A stretch of DNA of 64,000 bases from Candidatus Hartigia pinicola (lineage in GTDB: Bacteria > Pseudomonadota > Gammaproteobacteria > Enterobacterales > Enterobacteriaceae). Made by a program: the position numbers and the translations under genes. The stretch covers positions 434,001-498,000 of the forward strand of contig CP048208.1 in assembly GCA_020541205.1 (NCBI GenBank). The letters are read 5' to 3'. The notes beneath the pieces are model-generated. The model worked only from the letters and a program-made list of their open reading frames with translations, was not told the DNA's origin and ran no database searches. Positions 11,140 through 22,795 of the stretch are shown piece after piece. The first letter of the stretch is position 1. Each line of letters opens with the position of its first letter.

Positions 11140-12204
11140 ATGATTGAGTTAAAAAATCATCGTTATCTCAGTGCTTTATTGCGTAAACCGGTAGACGTTA
11201 CCCCTGTATGGATGATGCGTCAAGCAGGGCGTTATTTACCTGAATATAAGGTTATACGTGCACAATTTAGTGATTTTCTTTCTCTGTGTAAAAATATTGA
11301 ATGTGTCTGCGAAGTAACTCTTCAGCCTTTACGTCGCTTTCATTTGGACGCTGCAATTTTATTCTCTGATATTTTAACCATTCCTGATGCTATGGGACTT
11401 GGTTTGTATTTTGATACAAATAAAGGTCCTTGTTTTAAAAACCCAGTAACTAGTTTGAATGATGTAAAAAATATTTCAATCCCTGATCCAGAAATAGATT
11501 TAGGTTATGTAATAGATGCAGTGAAAGCTACTCGAAAAGCACTTAATGGTGATGTTCCTCTTATTGGTTTTTCTGGGAGTCCATGGACTCTTGCAACTTA
11601 TATGGTTGAAGGTGGAAGCAGTAAAGCATTTACAAAAATTAAAAACATGATGTATGAAGATCCACATGCTTTACATCTGTTGCTAGATAAACTTGCAGAT
11701 AGTATAATTTTATATTTGAATGCACAAATTCGTGCGGGAGCTCAGTCTCTTATAATTTTTGATACTTGGGGTGGTGTGCTTACATATCGTGATTATCTTC
11801 AATTTTCTCTATATTATATGCATAACATAGTTGATAGCCTGATCCGTGAAAATGATGGATATTGTATTCCTATCACTTTATTCACTAAGGGTGGTGGTCA
11901 GTGGTTAGAAAAAATGGCTGAAACAGGCTGCGATGCTTTGGGTGTGGATTGGACAACAGAAATTGCGGATGCACGTCGTCGTGTGGGTGATAAAGTTGCT
12001 TTACAAGGTAATATGGATCCTTCTATACTTTATGCACCCATCCAACGTATAGAAGAAGAAGTGAAAAATATTCTTTCTAGTTTTGGCCATGGAAGTGGAC
12101 ACGTTTTTAACTTAGGTCATGGCATTCATCAAAATATCTCACCTGAACATGTAGGTGCATGTGTTAATGCGGTTTCTTGTTTTTCTCGTCAATATCATCA
12201 GTAA
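11140..12204 (+). CDS. hemE: Uroporphyrinogen decarboxylase
   Basis: HemE removes the four acetate carboxyl groups of uroporphyrinogen III to give coproporphyrinogen III in cytosolic heme synthesis. The protein has 354 residues, identical in length to E. coli. [15 protein letters not shown] near the N-terminus carries the substrate-binding arginines, and [31 protein letters not shown] and the C-terminal FNLGHGIH are all present. GGAG at 11131-11134 precedes the ATG by 5 nt. The gene stands alone: neighbours nudC, nfi and yjaG of the E. coli locus are not visible, yet hemE is intact, which implies selection for heme synthesis. Confidence 0.97.
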   Translation: MIELKNHRYLSALLRKPVDVTPVWMMRQAGRYLPEYKVIRAQFSDFLSLCKNIECVCEVTLQPLRRFHLDAAILFSDILTIPDAMGLGLYFDTNKGPCFKNPVTSLNDVKNISIPDPEIDLGYVIDAVKATRKALNGDVPLIGFSGSPWTLATYMVEGGSSKAFTKIKNMMYEDPHALHLLLDKLADSIILYLNAQIRAGAQSLIIFDTWGGVLTYRDYLQFSLYYMHNIVDSLIRENDGYCIPITLFTKGGGQWLEKMAETGCDALGVDWTTEIADARRRVGDKVALQGNMDPSILYAPIQRIEEEVKNILSSFGHGSGHVFNLGHGIHQNISPEHVGACVNAVSCFSRQYHQ

Positions 12205-15200
12205 TTGATCTATGTATACTCTAACGAATTTATAATAATTGAAAATTTCTTGTAAGTGAGAGAGACGGAAGTGCAAAAAAACTGAGATGAATTAATAATA
12301 CGATAATATGTAATCTTAGGAAATTCACGATGTTACTTATGTAGCATAAGCTTAAAAATTTGTCTTTTACAGGAATATATAGCGCTGTATTTACAAATTT
12401 TTATTAAAACACTAGTATATTCTATATGATTAGTTATTAATGATTGAACGTTATCAGAACAGTGATGTTAATTTAGATAAAATTACTAGAAAAATTAATG
12501 AAGACAAGATATATCACTTCTGGTCATTTTATGTTTTAATTATTGTTTTATTCTATACTAAAATCAGTTTATGAAAAATTACATCGTATATTCTTGTACT
12601 TCATATTTTTGTATGATAGACTAATATTTTTGAACTTTATTAATTAATCAATTTTAGAGATGATTAATTGTAAATCAAAACAGTTTACTTGCTACATTTT
12701 AAAAGATTTAATTTTAGAGTCAATATTTTAAAATAAACAAAAAATAGATATGTTATTCATTAATTATTTATTGTTTAAGTTAGTTGTAGCTGTATGCTAA
12801 CAATTTAAAATAGTAGAATATTTTATTTTTTAATATTAGATAAGAATTTGTTATTTTCTTTATTGTAGTGAAAGTAAAAATATTTATAAGGTTATAACTA
12901 CTAAAAGAAATGTTTTTCTTTATGGATAAGTAAGCTTTAATAAAATTTTAAAAACATTAAAAACAATCTATATATTTTACTGCTAATCATTTAGTATTAG
13001 TAAATATTTAGGTACATGATACATATATCGATATGATTCAAGCGACATTATGTTAACATTCTATGTTCCTGTGTTAGTGATATATCTGAATTAGAAAATA
13101 TTATTTTAGATAAGTAAATTAAAAGATGTAAATACTTACTAAATTATCTTTAATATAATTTTAGAAATGTTAATGATTAAAATAATTAAGTTTATTTTAA
13201 TAAGTTATTAAAAAATTGAATAATATTTTATTTACTGATTATTTTAATAGTTACAGTTGTGTTGTGTAATTAACTTATATGTTTTTAGGCATAGTTATTT
13301 ATTTAAAACTCAGTATTAAAATAATGCACTATATAATTCCAGTAAGTGAAATTTTTCCATGATTCGCTTTCTATAAAAAGTAGAGCTTAGAGTGTATTAA
13401 GTCAGGCGAAAATTTCGATTTCATGAGAAGCGTGAAAATTAGTGATATCCACATTTAATTAATCGATTTTACAATTTTTTAGTAAAAATATGATAGAGAG
13501 TAACATACTAAGTGCTAAGATTTAATATTTATTCAGTAATTATAACGGATCATTCATGTTATTGATTAAAAAGTAATTATTATGAAATTTATAAGATACA
13601 CTATTAATTTCATATTTTATGGACTTAATCAATGCTATATGTATTGTCTAACAAGTTTATAAATAAGACTGAATGAGTTTATACTATTAAAAAATTATTA
13701 GATGCAAAAAATATTTCAGAAAAGACAAAATTAACAAAGACAAAATTAGAATTCATTCTAAATACTATTTTTAGAGATTTCACATAAATATTACTAATAA
13801 TTATTGTTTAGTTCTAGTGTTTTTATAATAATATAATTATTATAGTATGTAATGAATAGCATTTGATTCTTTGTTGAAAAGCATTAAAAATATTGATAAC
13901 ATTCTTAATGTTCATACTATGTTTTTTATTTTTAACTTTTGACATGTACACGTGTATTGATTTTAATTCATGTCTAGATTGTATTTAGTTAGGCATTATA
14001 TTGAAAATATGTCATTAAAACTTATATACTGGCTTAATCAAACATTATAAAATAAATCTATCGTAGTAAAAATAATGCTATGATTTTTATGTGACTTACA
14101 GAAAAATTAAAAATTACTTGTGCAAGATATAATAATGCTTTAGTGATTTTATTTTAAAAAATTCTAAATTTTTATTTTTATATTTTTTTAAGTGTGCAGC
14201 AATAGAATTTAAAGTTGCTTTTGAGAAAAAGAATTTTATCTATAACGATAATACCACTAATGTTAATCTTGATTGTTATGTGAAAACTACTGAGAAGTTA
14301 TATCAAAGAATACTACAAGGAGTATATTATTAGTTTAGCCTTGGAGTTTTCAAAAGCATATTTTCTAAATATAATGAGAGATACATTTTAACTCTAATAA
14401 TATATGCAAGAAAGTCTTTCAGTTTAATTCATGTCATTTTTTATATTATAGTTTAGTTTCAAAGAAAGCTTTATCTTCATTTTTTTATACTTCTATTAAT
14501 TTTATTTATTTCTCTTAGTTATATAGTTAAACTATAATCCAAATGATCTATTAATTTTATTATTTTTTATATTTCTAAAGATTTAATAGTTATTAAAAAT
14601 TTTTAAGAGTAATTTTTATATATTTTATTGGAAAATTAAATTTTAAAATTATTATGTTAGTGAAAAAAATATCAAGCAATTAAATAGTTTTATTATATTT
14701 ACCTATAAAATTAATATGCGTAGGTGTTGTATGCATGATTGAAGATTTTAAAATTAGTTTTGAATAAAGTATCTTTAGGAGTTTCTAAAAAATTTTTATA
14801 TTTTATGTTAAATTTTATCAAGATAAATTATTAGAAAAAATGACAATTATTTCAAAACAGTCTTAAAAATGTAGTTGGCATTAGATTTTACTCAGAATTA
14901 GTAAGAGTGTTTAAATAACTTTAGTTATGAGTGAATCACTAATAACGTAAAGAATATGGAAACGAATCATAAAAGACTATGATTCGAGTAAAAAACTGTC
15001 TAATATTAAACAATGCTGATTTTTAAATTCCCAAGCTTGATCTTATTTAATTTCAGTGGAAACAACTAATCACTAGACAAAAATCACGTTACTAGTTTTA
15101 GCCTATATAACAATTACTTTCTTGCATTGAGAAAGTATAAGTTAAGTACGGTGAACATAGTTGATAATATATCGATGATATATATCTTATACTAAGAAAG

Positions 15201-15455
15201 TGATGAAGAAAATAAAATGTATTACATTTTATGCATTTTATTGAATTTATAAGTGTTTTTGTTAAATCCACATTAAGTGAAGAAAAAATATCTAAATATA
15301 TCGAAGAATCATGATAAATATATTGAATAATATACGTTATTTTTTAATGTAGTATTTTTATTTTAGTATATATGAAAAATATTGAATAGGTTTCTACAGA
15401 AAGTATATTTGATTTTATTTTTAATAAATATATATAAATGTGAGATATCATTATT
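12205..15455. other. 3.25-kb non-coding AT-rich stretch
   Basis: No gene could be supported on either strand. A less AT-rich patch at about 13340-13470 has no recognisable frame. A perfect 9-bp hairpin lies at 14963-14986 (CGAATCATA/TATGATTCG, 6-nt loop). In E. coli waaA (kdtA) precedes coaD; no readable trace of it was found. Confidence 0.6.
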
Positions 15456-15941
15456 ATGACACATAAAGCTATTTATCCTGGAACGTTTGATCCAATTACT
15501 TTAGGACATATTGATATTGTTTCTCGTGCAGCGGCAATATTTGATCATGTATTACTTGCTATTACTGATAATCAATGTAAAAGTCCTATGTTTATTATTA
15601 ATGAGCGTATTCAGCTTGCACAGACGGTGACTAAACATTTAGAAAATGTTAAAGTGGTCGGCTTTTCTGAGTTAATAGCTAATTTTGCACAGAAAAATGG
15701 TGTAAATATTTTAATTCGAGGTATTCGTTCTGTGTTAGATTTCGAGTATGAGTCACAGTTTGCTGAAGTAAATAGATATTTTGTTCCTGATCTTGAAACT
15801 GTATTTTTACTCCCTTCTCAGGGTCTTTCTTTTATTTCTTCATCATTAATAAAAGATATCGCACTGTATGATGGTAATACGTCTTCTTTTTTACCACAAA
15901 TTGTTTCTGAAGCGATGTTAAAAAAATTAAATAAAATATAA
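15456..15941 (+). CDS. coaD: Phosphopantetheine adenylyltransferase
   Basis: CoaD transfers AMP from ATP to 4'-phosphopantetheine, the penultimate step of coenzyme A synthesis. The protein has 161 residues (E. coli 159). The nucleotidyltransferase signature GTFDPITLGH (Thr and His of the catalytic pair) is near the N-terminus, ILIRGIRSVLDFEYE is the mid-protein segment, and the ISSSLIKDIA motif is near the end. There is no strong ribosome-binding site before the ATG. It sits beside LPS core genes as in E. coli (waaA-coaD), although waaA itself is absent here. coaBC, usually beside dut, is also not seen in the window. Confidence 0.96.
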   Translation: MTHKAIYPGTFDPITLGHIDIVSRAAAIFDHVLLAITDNQCKSPMFIINERIQLAQTVTKHLENVKVVGFSELIANFAQKNGVNILIRGIRSVLDFEYESQFAEVNRYFVPDLETVFLLPSQGLSFISSSLIKDIALYDGNTSSFLPQIVSEAMLKKLNKI

Positions 15942-16760
15942 AGTAAAAAATTAACAAGCTAGTTTTAGTACTCAAGGTAAAATATTATTTAGTGGAAAAT
16001 ATTTAATATATTTTATAAAATTGTATATATGAGTCAAGCATCGTTATTTTAGCGTATATAAATATTTATTAAATAATAATCTTATTATTTATTTAGCAGT
16101 ACAAAAATTTATAATATTATATCGTCTTATTTTATTAAATGCTGTAACAATTTTATCTCTATATAATAAGCTTAGAATGTTAAAATCAAAAGAGCTACAA
16201 CATGACGCTGTATGAGCATCAACATTTACTAAACTAACAATATATTTATTATCTATTTTCTACTGAGTTCAGGAACTTTAGTACTAGTTTATCAGAACGT
16301 TACACAGGCTTCAGTGTATTAAAATAATGATTTTTAGGATAATACTAAAGTAAATACTTTGAAATTTTGAAAGATATGAATATAATTATGTTTTAGGGTG
16401 ATGTTTGGATTGAATCTGTATAAGGTTGTAATAGATATATCAACTAAATAATAACAAAACTTTTTATTTCTAATATAATATATTCATCTTAATGATAAAA
16501 CTTGACAGTATTTAATACGATAAATATTTATTCTTTTAATACTAGTTAATATAAATAATTATTGCTTATAATGATATATTAAATGTTATTAAAAACGAGA
16601 TGAGATTTTATTTTTCTTTGAGCAGTTTAATCTTTACTAATTTTATCATAGATTTTCAAAATGCATATTAAAACATCAATTAAAATATCATGTATTTTTT
16701 TAAAATGTTATGATAGATAATAATTGTATACTTATTCTTCCAGTAAGTAAGGTAAAGAAT
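15942..16760. other. Non-coding, AT-rich
   Basis: No frame or RNA gene is recognised between coaD and the first family 8 glycosyltransferase. Confidence 0.6.
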
Positions 16761-17783
16761 ATGTTTTTTAAGAATTTGAAAATATTATCTCACCATTTTA
16801 CATATGATTACAGTGACAATAAATTAGAAAAATTTAATATAATTTATGGGATTACAGAAAATTTTTTACTTGGTGCAGTTGTTTCAATGGAATCAATTAT
16901 TAAAAATAATCTCGATATGCCATTAAATTTTCATTTTTTTATTGAAAAAATTTCTCATCAGAATCTAAATAAATTAGAACAAACATCAAAGTTATATCAA
17001 CAAACTGTTTCAATTTATCTAATAGATAATACTAATTTATCATTTTTACCTGTAACAGAGCGTTGGCCATATGCTACATATTATAGAATTATAGGATTTG
17101 ATATTTTATCTTTCAAATATAATACTGCGCTTTATTTAGATGCAGATATTATTTGTAAAGGTGATCTATCTACACTATCTGTTTTAGATTTAAATGAATA
17201 TTACATTGCTGCAGTCTCTGATTTAGAAAGCTTACAAATTCGAGCAAAAACATTTGCAATAGTCACTGACGCTAAATATTTTAATTCTGGTGTTATGTTA
17301 GCTAATTTAAAAAACTGGAAAAAAGATCAGTTAACTTTAAACTTTTTTAATTTACTACATGATACAAAAAATCAATCTTTATTTCCAGATCAAGATATTT
17401 TAAATATTATCACTAGAAATAAAATTCTTTACTTAAATAAAAATTATAATTGTTTCTATGAAATAGATAGTGAAATAAAAAGTAAGAATATTTATGCTTA
17501 TAAAGATAAAATCACTGATGAAGTTAAACTTATTCATTATGTTGGTATCTCCAAACCTTGGTACGATTGGGTGAATTATCCGTCTATAAAATTTTTTAGG
17601 GAAATATATCAAAACTCACAATGGTCGACTGTTCCTTTAGAAAAAGCTAGTACATCTATACAACAAAAAAAGAAATTTTCTCATAAGAGATTACAAAAAA
17701 AATACTATGCTAGTTTTATCAGTTATATTGTTTATATTTTATTTAAAATAAGAAATTTTATTAATTTTCAGTGTTACAGATAA
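16761..17783 (+). CDS. LPS core glycosyltransferase, family 8 (WaaI/WaaJ/WaaO-like)
   Basis: It is predicted to add a hexose from a UDP-sugar to the outer core of lipopolysaccharide at the cytoplasmic face of the inner membrane. The family 8 fold is clear: FNIIYGITENFLLGAVVSM at the N-terminus, a metal-binding DxD (LYLDADI, Asp127 and Asp129), FNSGVMLANLKNW, DQDILN, and the HYVGISKPW end motif. It resembles E. coli WaaO/WaaJ along its length, with a basic C-terminus. I chose the ATG at 16761 (340 residues) because AAGG lies 8 nt upstream; an ATG at 16710 has no such site. It faces the other LPS genes convergently, 28 nt from the next gene. Donor and acceptor cannot be assigned. Confidence 0.88.
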   Translation: MFFKNLKILSHHFTYDYSDNKLEKFNIIYGITENFLLGAVVSMESIIKNNLDMPLNFHFFIEKISHQNLNKLEQTSKLYQQTVSIYLIDNTNLSFLPVTERWPYATYYRIIGFDILSFKYNTALYLDADIICKGDLSTLSVLDLNEYYIAAVSDLESLQIRAKTFAIVTDAKYFNSGVMLANLKNWKKDQLTLNFFNLLHDTKNQSLFPDQDILNIITRNKILYLNKNYNCFYEIDSEIKSKNIYAYKDKITDEVKLIHYVGISKPWYDWVNYPSIKFFREIYQNSQWSTVPLEKASTSIQQKKKFSHKRLQKKYYASFISYIVYILFKIRNFINFQCYR

Positions 17784-17811
17784 TTTTTATATTTTAATAT
17801 TCATTTATTAA

Positions 17812-18747
17812 TTATAGCTTAAGCTTTGTTTTTAAATATTTTAAATAAAATTTTAAAGCTAATAGATAGTTTTTATTATAACATTCTTCACGACAATACA
17901 CTCTATTATCACTATTTTTTACTTTAGGGGTATAACTGCGCAATTTTGTATTGTTCCATGGAGTAAAATGTTTATAAAAAATAAAAAGATTTTGGGATAG
18001 ACACTTATGTTCTTTATACCAGGGTTTTCTACTTCCAGTAAAATGGATAATTTTTGGTATTGATAATTTTGAATAAAAATAGTTTTCTTTTTCATGAAAG
18101 TTCATCCATGTATATAAATAATTCCATGAATTATTCATTATGATAATATTATCCTCAAGAATTTTATTTAACGCATCTTGTTCATAATAAGTAAGCGATT
18201 CCCAAGAGTGACTAATAAGATTGTTGATCTTGTTTTCAACATCAAAGTCTATCCAATTTTTAATGTTAATATATAAGACACCGGCATTAAAATAAAATTT
18301 TCGCTTTAATCCCAATCGAGCAGTATTTTTAGTATCTATATTATTTTTGGTATCTGAAGAAACAGCGCAAATATAATGAACAATATTTATATTATCTATC
18401 TCTGATAAATCAGAAAAACATAACGTATCGATATCTAAGTAAATTATTTTTTCCACTCTACCATACAGCATTCGTGGAACTATTAATTTTATATAAGTTG
18501 ACATATTTAAATGTTTTATGATATAATTTCTATTATATTTTTTCATTACGTCATCATTTATATGATAAAAAAGGATATTTGCATCAATTTTTTTTAATTT
18601 TTCTAAATTTTCTTTTGATATCTTAAAAAGAAAAATATGAAAATATATAGTATTTTTTAAATTGTTTAATAACACTGACATAAGAGATACAGATAAATAT
18701 TCAACATAATTATTATCAGAGCAATAAGCAATATCAATTCTACTCAC
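17812..18747 (-). CDS. Second family 8 glycosyltransferase of the LPS block
   Basis: This is a 311-residue family 8 enzyme, divergent from its convergent neighbour. Features are IDIAYCSDNNYVEYLSVSLMS at the N-terminus, a DxD motif in IIYLDIDTL (Asp105, Asp107), FNAGVLYINIKNW, EQDALN, and HFTGSRKPWY. It is the last gene of a tightly packed minus-strand run, starting with GTG one nucleotide after the waaP stop, so it is very probably co-transcribed and translationally coupled with waaP. The context says it finishes the LPS core. It could be a galactosyl-, glucosyl- or galacturonosyltransferase; the sequence alone does not tell. It is rich in Lys, Asn and Ile, as expected of AT-biased DNA. Confidence 0.85.
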   Translation of the reverse strand: MSRIDIAYCSDNNYVEYLSVSLMSVLLNNLKNTIYFHIFLFKISKENLEKLKKIDANILFYHINDDVMKKYNRNYIIKHLNMSTYIKLIVPRMLYGRVEKIIYLDIDTLCFSDLSEIDNINIVHYICAVSSDTKNNIDTKNTARLGLKRKFYFNAGVLYINIKNWIDFDVENKINNLISHSWESLTYYEQDALNKILEDNIIIMNNSWNYLYTWMNFHEKENYFYSKLSIPKIIHFTGSRKPWYKEHKCLSQNLFIFYKHFTPWNNTKLRSYTPKVKNSDNRVYCREECYNKNYLLALKFYLKYLKTKLKL

Positions 18748-18748
18748 T

Positions 18749-19552
18749 TTATAAACCTCTTCGCTCAGTTCTTTTTTTAATTAATATTGATTTATTTTTT
18801 GCTTTTTTTATTAAATCGCTTTCTATGCTGAAAATTGTTCTAAGATCTAAGTCAAAATACGTTTTAAGAAATCGATAAATATCTCTGTTTGTTATTCCAA
18901 GTTCTAAAGAAGAAAAATATATTCCCATCAGATCTTTATCTCTCCATCGCTTAGGTATTCTTTTTCTTATTTGAGCTCTATGCAAGTCAATAATATATAA
19001 TATAATATCACCATTTGTGTTATAATAACTTTCATCCAATAAAAAATGACACAGATAACAATCTCGATGATTTAAACCTGAACAATGCATATCTGATATA
19101 ATCAATGCCAATGCTCTAATTATATTAATTTTAGTTTGAAATTTTGGTTTATGTTTGTACCAATTTTTACAATAATCTTTTAGGCTAATGGTAGCATTTA
19201 ATTCTTTAGTAATTAAAAATGACTGTCTTGTGAATAGGTTTAATCCTTTAACTCCTACAGCATAGACATCCATTGTATTTATATTAAACTTCTTTAAGTG
19301 ATATATTGCATTTAATTCTTGCCGTGCATCTAATACAGGAAGGCGAAAGCTAAAAATGTTTTTTAGAACTTCACTTATAGTTATACCATAGTGAAGTTTA
19401 ATAAAAAATGATTCATAACTAATAAAAAATTTAATTGTTTTTCGATTTTTTATTTGACGATATATTTTTCCACTAATAAGACTTACTTCATAAAAAGGAT
19501 CTTTATTTTTCCATAATTTATTAAAAGGTGATTTGTATTTTATTATTAACAT
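18749..19552 (-). CDS. waaP: LPS core heptose(I) kinase
   Basis: WaaP phosphorylates heptose I of the inner core, a charge that helps cross-link LPS through divalent cations and stabilises the outer membrane. The kinase-like signature NHRDCYLCHFLL (catalytic Asp) and the metal-binding segment IDLHRAQ are intact, followed by PKRWRDKDLMGIYFSS. The N-terminus YKSPFNKLWKNKDPFYEV matches E. coli. I chose the ATG at 19552 (267 residues; E. coli 265) over an in-frame TTG nine bases upstream. The gene overlaps the end of waaG by 32 nt, conserving the waaG-waaP order of enterobacteria. Retention of WaaP in a shrinking genome suggests the outer membrane must stay robust. Confidence 0.95.
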   Translation of the reverse strand: MLIIKYKSPFNKLWKNKDPFYEVSLISGKIYRQIKNRKTIKFFISYESFFIKLHYGITISEVLKNIFSFRLPVLDARQELNAIYHLKKFNINTMDVYAVGVKGLNLFTRQSFLITKELNATISLKDYCKNWYKHKPKFQTKINIIRALALIISDMHCSGLNHRDCYLCHFLLDESYYNTNGDIILYIIDLHRAQIRKRIPKRWRDKDLMGIYFSSLELGITNRDIYRFLKTYFDLDLRTIFSIESDLIKKAKNKSILIKKRTERRGL

Positions 19553-20654
19553 AATCTTCAATATAATTTACGACTTTCGATGGTAAACTATACAAATCAT
19601 GAGTATTAGAAAAGTTTATTGCGTTATTTTTGAATATTTCTAAAACAGCTATATTAGTTAGTATTTTTTTTAATTCTAAATTAAAATGTTCTTGAGAAAA
19701 TGGAAAAGGAAGAAGAATACCACTATTTGCATGAAGAATATAAGACGAATATCCACACACATCAGTAATAATTGAAGGTACTCCAGAAATAAGTGCTTCA
19801 AGAAGCACAATACCTGCAGCTTCTTGTCTTGCAGGATGTAATAATAAATCAGCTGATGCAAGAAATACATTGATATTATCTCGACTTCCTAAGAAAAAAA
19901 CTTGTTTTTCAATATTTAATTTTCTAGCTAAGTTGCTAAATTTTTTAATTTTATCTTGTCCTATTACATAATAAATAATATTCTTTTTTAGAGTGTTAGG
20001 TAAATTAGCAATAGCAATTAAACTTCTATCAACCCCTTTTCGAGTATAATTAGAACCAATTTGAATAACAACTATGTTTTTATCAGATAAATTATTATCA
20101 GCTCTAAATTTTTTTTTTATTATATTAAAATACTTATTCCATTTAAGATCTAAAGAAATACCTGGTGGTAATAATTTAAATCGTGAGCTTTGAGTATGAT
20201 AAATAGAGGTAAAATCTTCAATTTGTTTATCTGTTAACATTAATAATAATGTCTTCTTTTCAGAAGAAAAAACAGAACGTTCAAATTTTATATAATGTTG
20301 ATATCTAGGTAATAATTTATATAAGTAACTTTTTTTCTGTGTAGCGTAGCAAGTATCTGCTGCATAATAAATATCTAATCCTGGCATTTTATTAAAGCCA
20401 AAAATACAATCTACATTTTGTAATTTTAAATCATTGTTAACCCATTTAGAATAATTTTTATTTTTTGTATGGTTAGTGAAGCCTTTTTTAGGAACTTTAA
20501 TGATTTTCATATTAGAAGGTTGAAAACCTTTCCATGACATAACATAAACAAGAACGTCATAATGACGTTTTATACATTCTTTAACAATATGTAAAAAATC
20601 TTGTTGCAAACCACCATAAGGGAAAAAATTATAAAGACAAAATGCAATTTTCAT
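19521..20654 (-). CDS. waaG: LPS core UDP-glucose:heptosyl glucosyltransferase I
   Basis: WaaG adds the first outer-core glucose to heptose II. The protein has 377 residues (E. coli 374) and the GT-B fold of family 4. FCLYNFFPYGGLQQDF is the N-terminal glycine loop, GFNKMPGLDIYYAADTCYA is in the acceptor domain, QIGSNYTRKGVDR begins the donor domain, and HPARQEAAGIVLLEA carries the EX7E nucleotide-sugar motif. LYSLPSKV is the conserved C-terminal helix. The start codon overlaps the stop of the upstream family 2 glycosyltransferase by 4 nt (ATGA), and the 3' end overlaps waaP, so the four genes form one coupled unit. Confidence 0.96.
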   Translation of the reverse strand: MKIAFCLYNFFPYGGLQQDFLHIVKECIKRHYDVLVYVMSWKGFQPSNMKIIKVPKKGFTNHTKNKNYSKWVNNDLKLQNVDCIFGFNKMPGLDIYYAADTCYATQKKSYLYKLLPRYQHYIKFERSVFSSEKKTLLLMLTDKQIEDFTSIYHTQSSRFKLLPPGISLDLKWNKYFNIIKKKFRADNNLSDKNIVVIQIGSNYTRKGVDRSLIAIANLPNTLKKNIIYYVIGQDKIKKFSNLARKLNIEKQVFFLGSRDNINVFLASADLLLHPARQEAAGIVLLEALISGVPSIITDVCGYSSYILHANSGILLPFPFSQEHFNLELKKILTNIAVLEIFKNNAINFSNTHDLYSLPSKVVNYIEDYVNNKIQITF

Positions 20655-21616
20655 ACGTTCTTTTTCTTTAATTGTAGCTTATATTTTAATTTTGAAAAAT
20701 AATAATGTAATTTACAATATTTAAATTTTCTTATTTTAGACGATGAAACTTTAAGATTATATTGTTTGATTAATTTCAGTATATAATAAGTTAAATTATA
20801 AAATCTTTCATCATAACAATAATATCCATTGATTTTTTTTATGTATTTTCTAGTTAAAAAAAATATATTTATTAAATACATTACAAATAGTTTCGCTTGT
20901 TTATCAGTAGCTTTGTTTTGTATAAAGTCTACTGATTTATCGATGGCAAAATAGAGGTCTTGAATATCACTTTCTTGTATTTGTTGTGTAATCGATACTT
21001 GTGATTTATGATAAATATACAACTTATTTGATACGTGCTTAATTGATATTGCTTTGATATATATATATGGTAATAAGATTATGTCTTCATATCTACGAAA
21101 AGGTTCAAATTGTTCATTTTCCCATAATTTTTTCTTATATATTCTCGAAAATAAATACCAGTGTGAAACTGAAAATACATTCTCGATATTACTAGTTCCA
21201 TAATTTGGTTTCATTACTTGATTTTTATAATAAAAATCAAAGCTAATAATATCATATTTTAACTGAGATATGATTGGCATAAGTAATTCAAAGTAATTAG
21301 ATACAATGTCATCATCGCTATCGATAAAGCCAATATAGGTTCCATTTGCATTTTTTAAGCCTGTATTTCGAGCAATAGACACCCCTAAGTTGTTTTCATG
21401 TTGAATAACTTTAACTTGAATTTCTTGACAACTATTGCTCAGTACACTTTTAATAGAGTTTATTGTATTATCAGTTGACCCATCATTTATAATAATTATT
21501 TCTACACTATTTGGTAATGATTTCATCATTTTGACTAGCAATATATAAATACTAGACTCACGATTAAATACGGGAATTATCAAACTAAGTAAATAGTTTT
21601 TTTCTTTATGAATCAT
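20651..21616 (-). CDS. Family 2 glycosyltransferase in the LPS core block
   Basis: This 321-residue enzyme has a GT-A fold. LLSLIIPVFNRESSIYILL starts the nucleotide-binding domain, EIIIINDGSTDNT is the family 2 core, GVSIARNTGLKNA follows, and GFIDSDDD is the metal-binding DxD. The C-terminal half is Lys/Tyr-rich and not recognised. No signal peptide or membrane helix is seen, so it is probably a cytosolic, membrane-associated transferase. It sits where E. coli has no gene between waaQ and waaG, and it overlaps waaG by 4 nt. It does not resemble WaaE (the other family 2 enzyme of Klebsiella and Serratia cores) in its active-site segments. Its sugar and linkage are unknown; UDP-galacturonate is one candidate donor, given ugd and the epimerase gene at 34.7-36.9 kb. 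Confidence 0.85.
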   Translation of the reverse strand: MIHKEKNYLLSLIIPVFNRESSIYILLVKMMKSLPNSVEIIIINDGSTDNTINSIKSVLSNSCQEIQVKVIQHENNLGVSIARNTGLKNANGTYIGFIDSDDDIVSNYFELLMPIISQLKYDIISFDFYYKNQVMKPNYGTSNIENVFSVSHWYLFSRIYKKKLWENEQFEPFRRYEDIILLPYIYIKAISIKHVSNKLYIYHKSQVSITQQIQESDIQDLYFAIDKSVDFIQNKATDKQAKLFVMYLINIFFLTRKYIKKINGYYCYDERFYNLTYYILKLIKQYNLKVSSSKIRKFKYCKLHYYFSKLKYKLQLKKKNV

Positions 21617-22795
21617 GTTGATTATTCCTCTATATTATTTCTTAAAGACATACATAAAATTATATAGGTAATTCTACATATCAGCATTATATTGTTGCTA
21701 TAAAAACTATCTCATTCATTTCATATCCAATTGTTTTAATTACAAATAGAACAGGATAGATATTTTTATATTTAAATATAGTATATACTAACAAACTAAA
21801 TAAAATAAGATATCATACTAGCTCTAAAACATTTTTTAAGAAGTATAAATTAAAGTATATCATTATGTAAATGCATATTACTAAAATCTATTGTTGAGCT
21901 TAATTTATGATCAATTAGTTTGTATTTTCATTCATTGATTTATTTTTTGTTTCTATAAATGAATTTAGTAAATATTTATCTATTTTAATTTTTATTTTTA
22001 TCATAGAAAATTTCGCATGAATTGAAATATAGTTGTTATTTTTTTTGAATCGCATTGTAATCATACATAATAGCATTGGAATATGAAGTTAAAATATTTT
22101 TACTAAAAAAGATAATTAGGAATAAATCTATTCTAAAGGTATTAAAATATTTTTTATTTTTTATTAATTTAAAATTATAAAAATTCATAATACAAAAAAG
22201 AACAATTATAATAGTAGTTCTTTTTTTTAGTGATAAATAAGATAGTACATAAATATATTGAATAATAATTTAATTAATATGTTTAATCTCGTTACTGACA
22301 AAAATATAAGTGTAAAAAATATAAAATGTGTTTTTAATGTAAAAACATATTTTAATTTTACCGATTACTGAAAAGTCATTTTTAAAAAATATGATGATTA
22401 TCACTAAAGATAAAATAGAAGTATATAATAATTTAGGAAGATTATTAGATTGAAAATTTAATGAATGTACCAGAATTAATATAATTGATATTGCTAAGAT
22501 AATATTACTTGATTTTTATATGAGCAGTATGTAGATAAAAATTTATTTGAATCATCTGCTTTAAAATATACCTAAATTAAAGTTAAAACGCTAAATAAAA
22601 TGAACAAAAAAGCAAAGATCAACTTTTATTTTTTATTTTTCATAAGTAATAACGTTGCGTGGACACTTATGAAATAAAAAATTGTTCTGCGTATTTGAGT
22701 TCTAAAATAAATATTAAAACACATAACATATATACTATTCATGAGATTTTTAAAATTTTTGTATTTAATATTATATATTTAAAGTATATTATGTT
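21617..22795. other. Non-coding gap inside the LPS block
   Basis: No gene is supported here. The 1.2-kb gap breaks an otherwise compact operon and may be the site of a lost core gene, but no readable fragment was found. An imperfectly extended 10-bp hairpin lies at 22638-22674 (TTTCATAAGT/ACTTATGAAA), about 120 nt beyond the end of waaQ. Confidence 0.55.
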
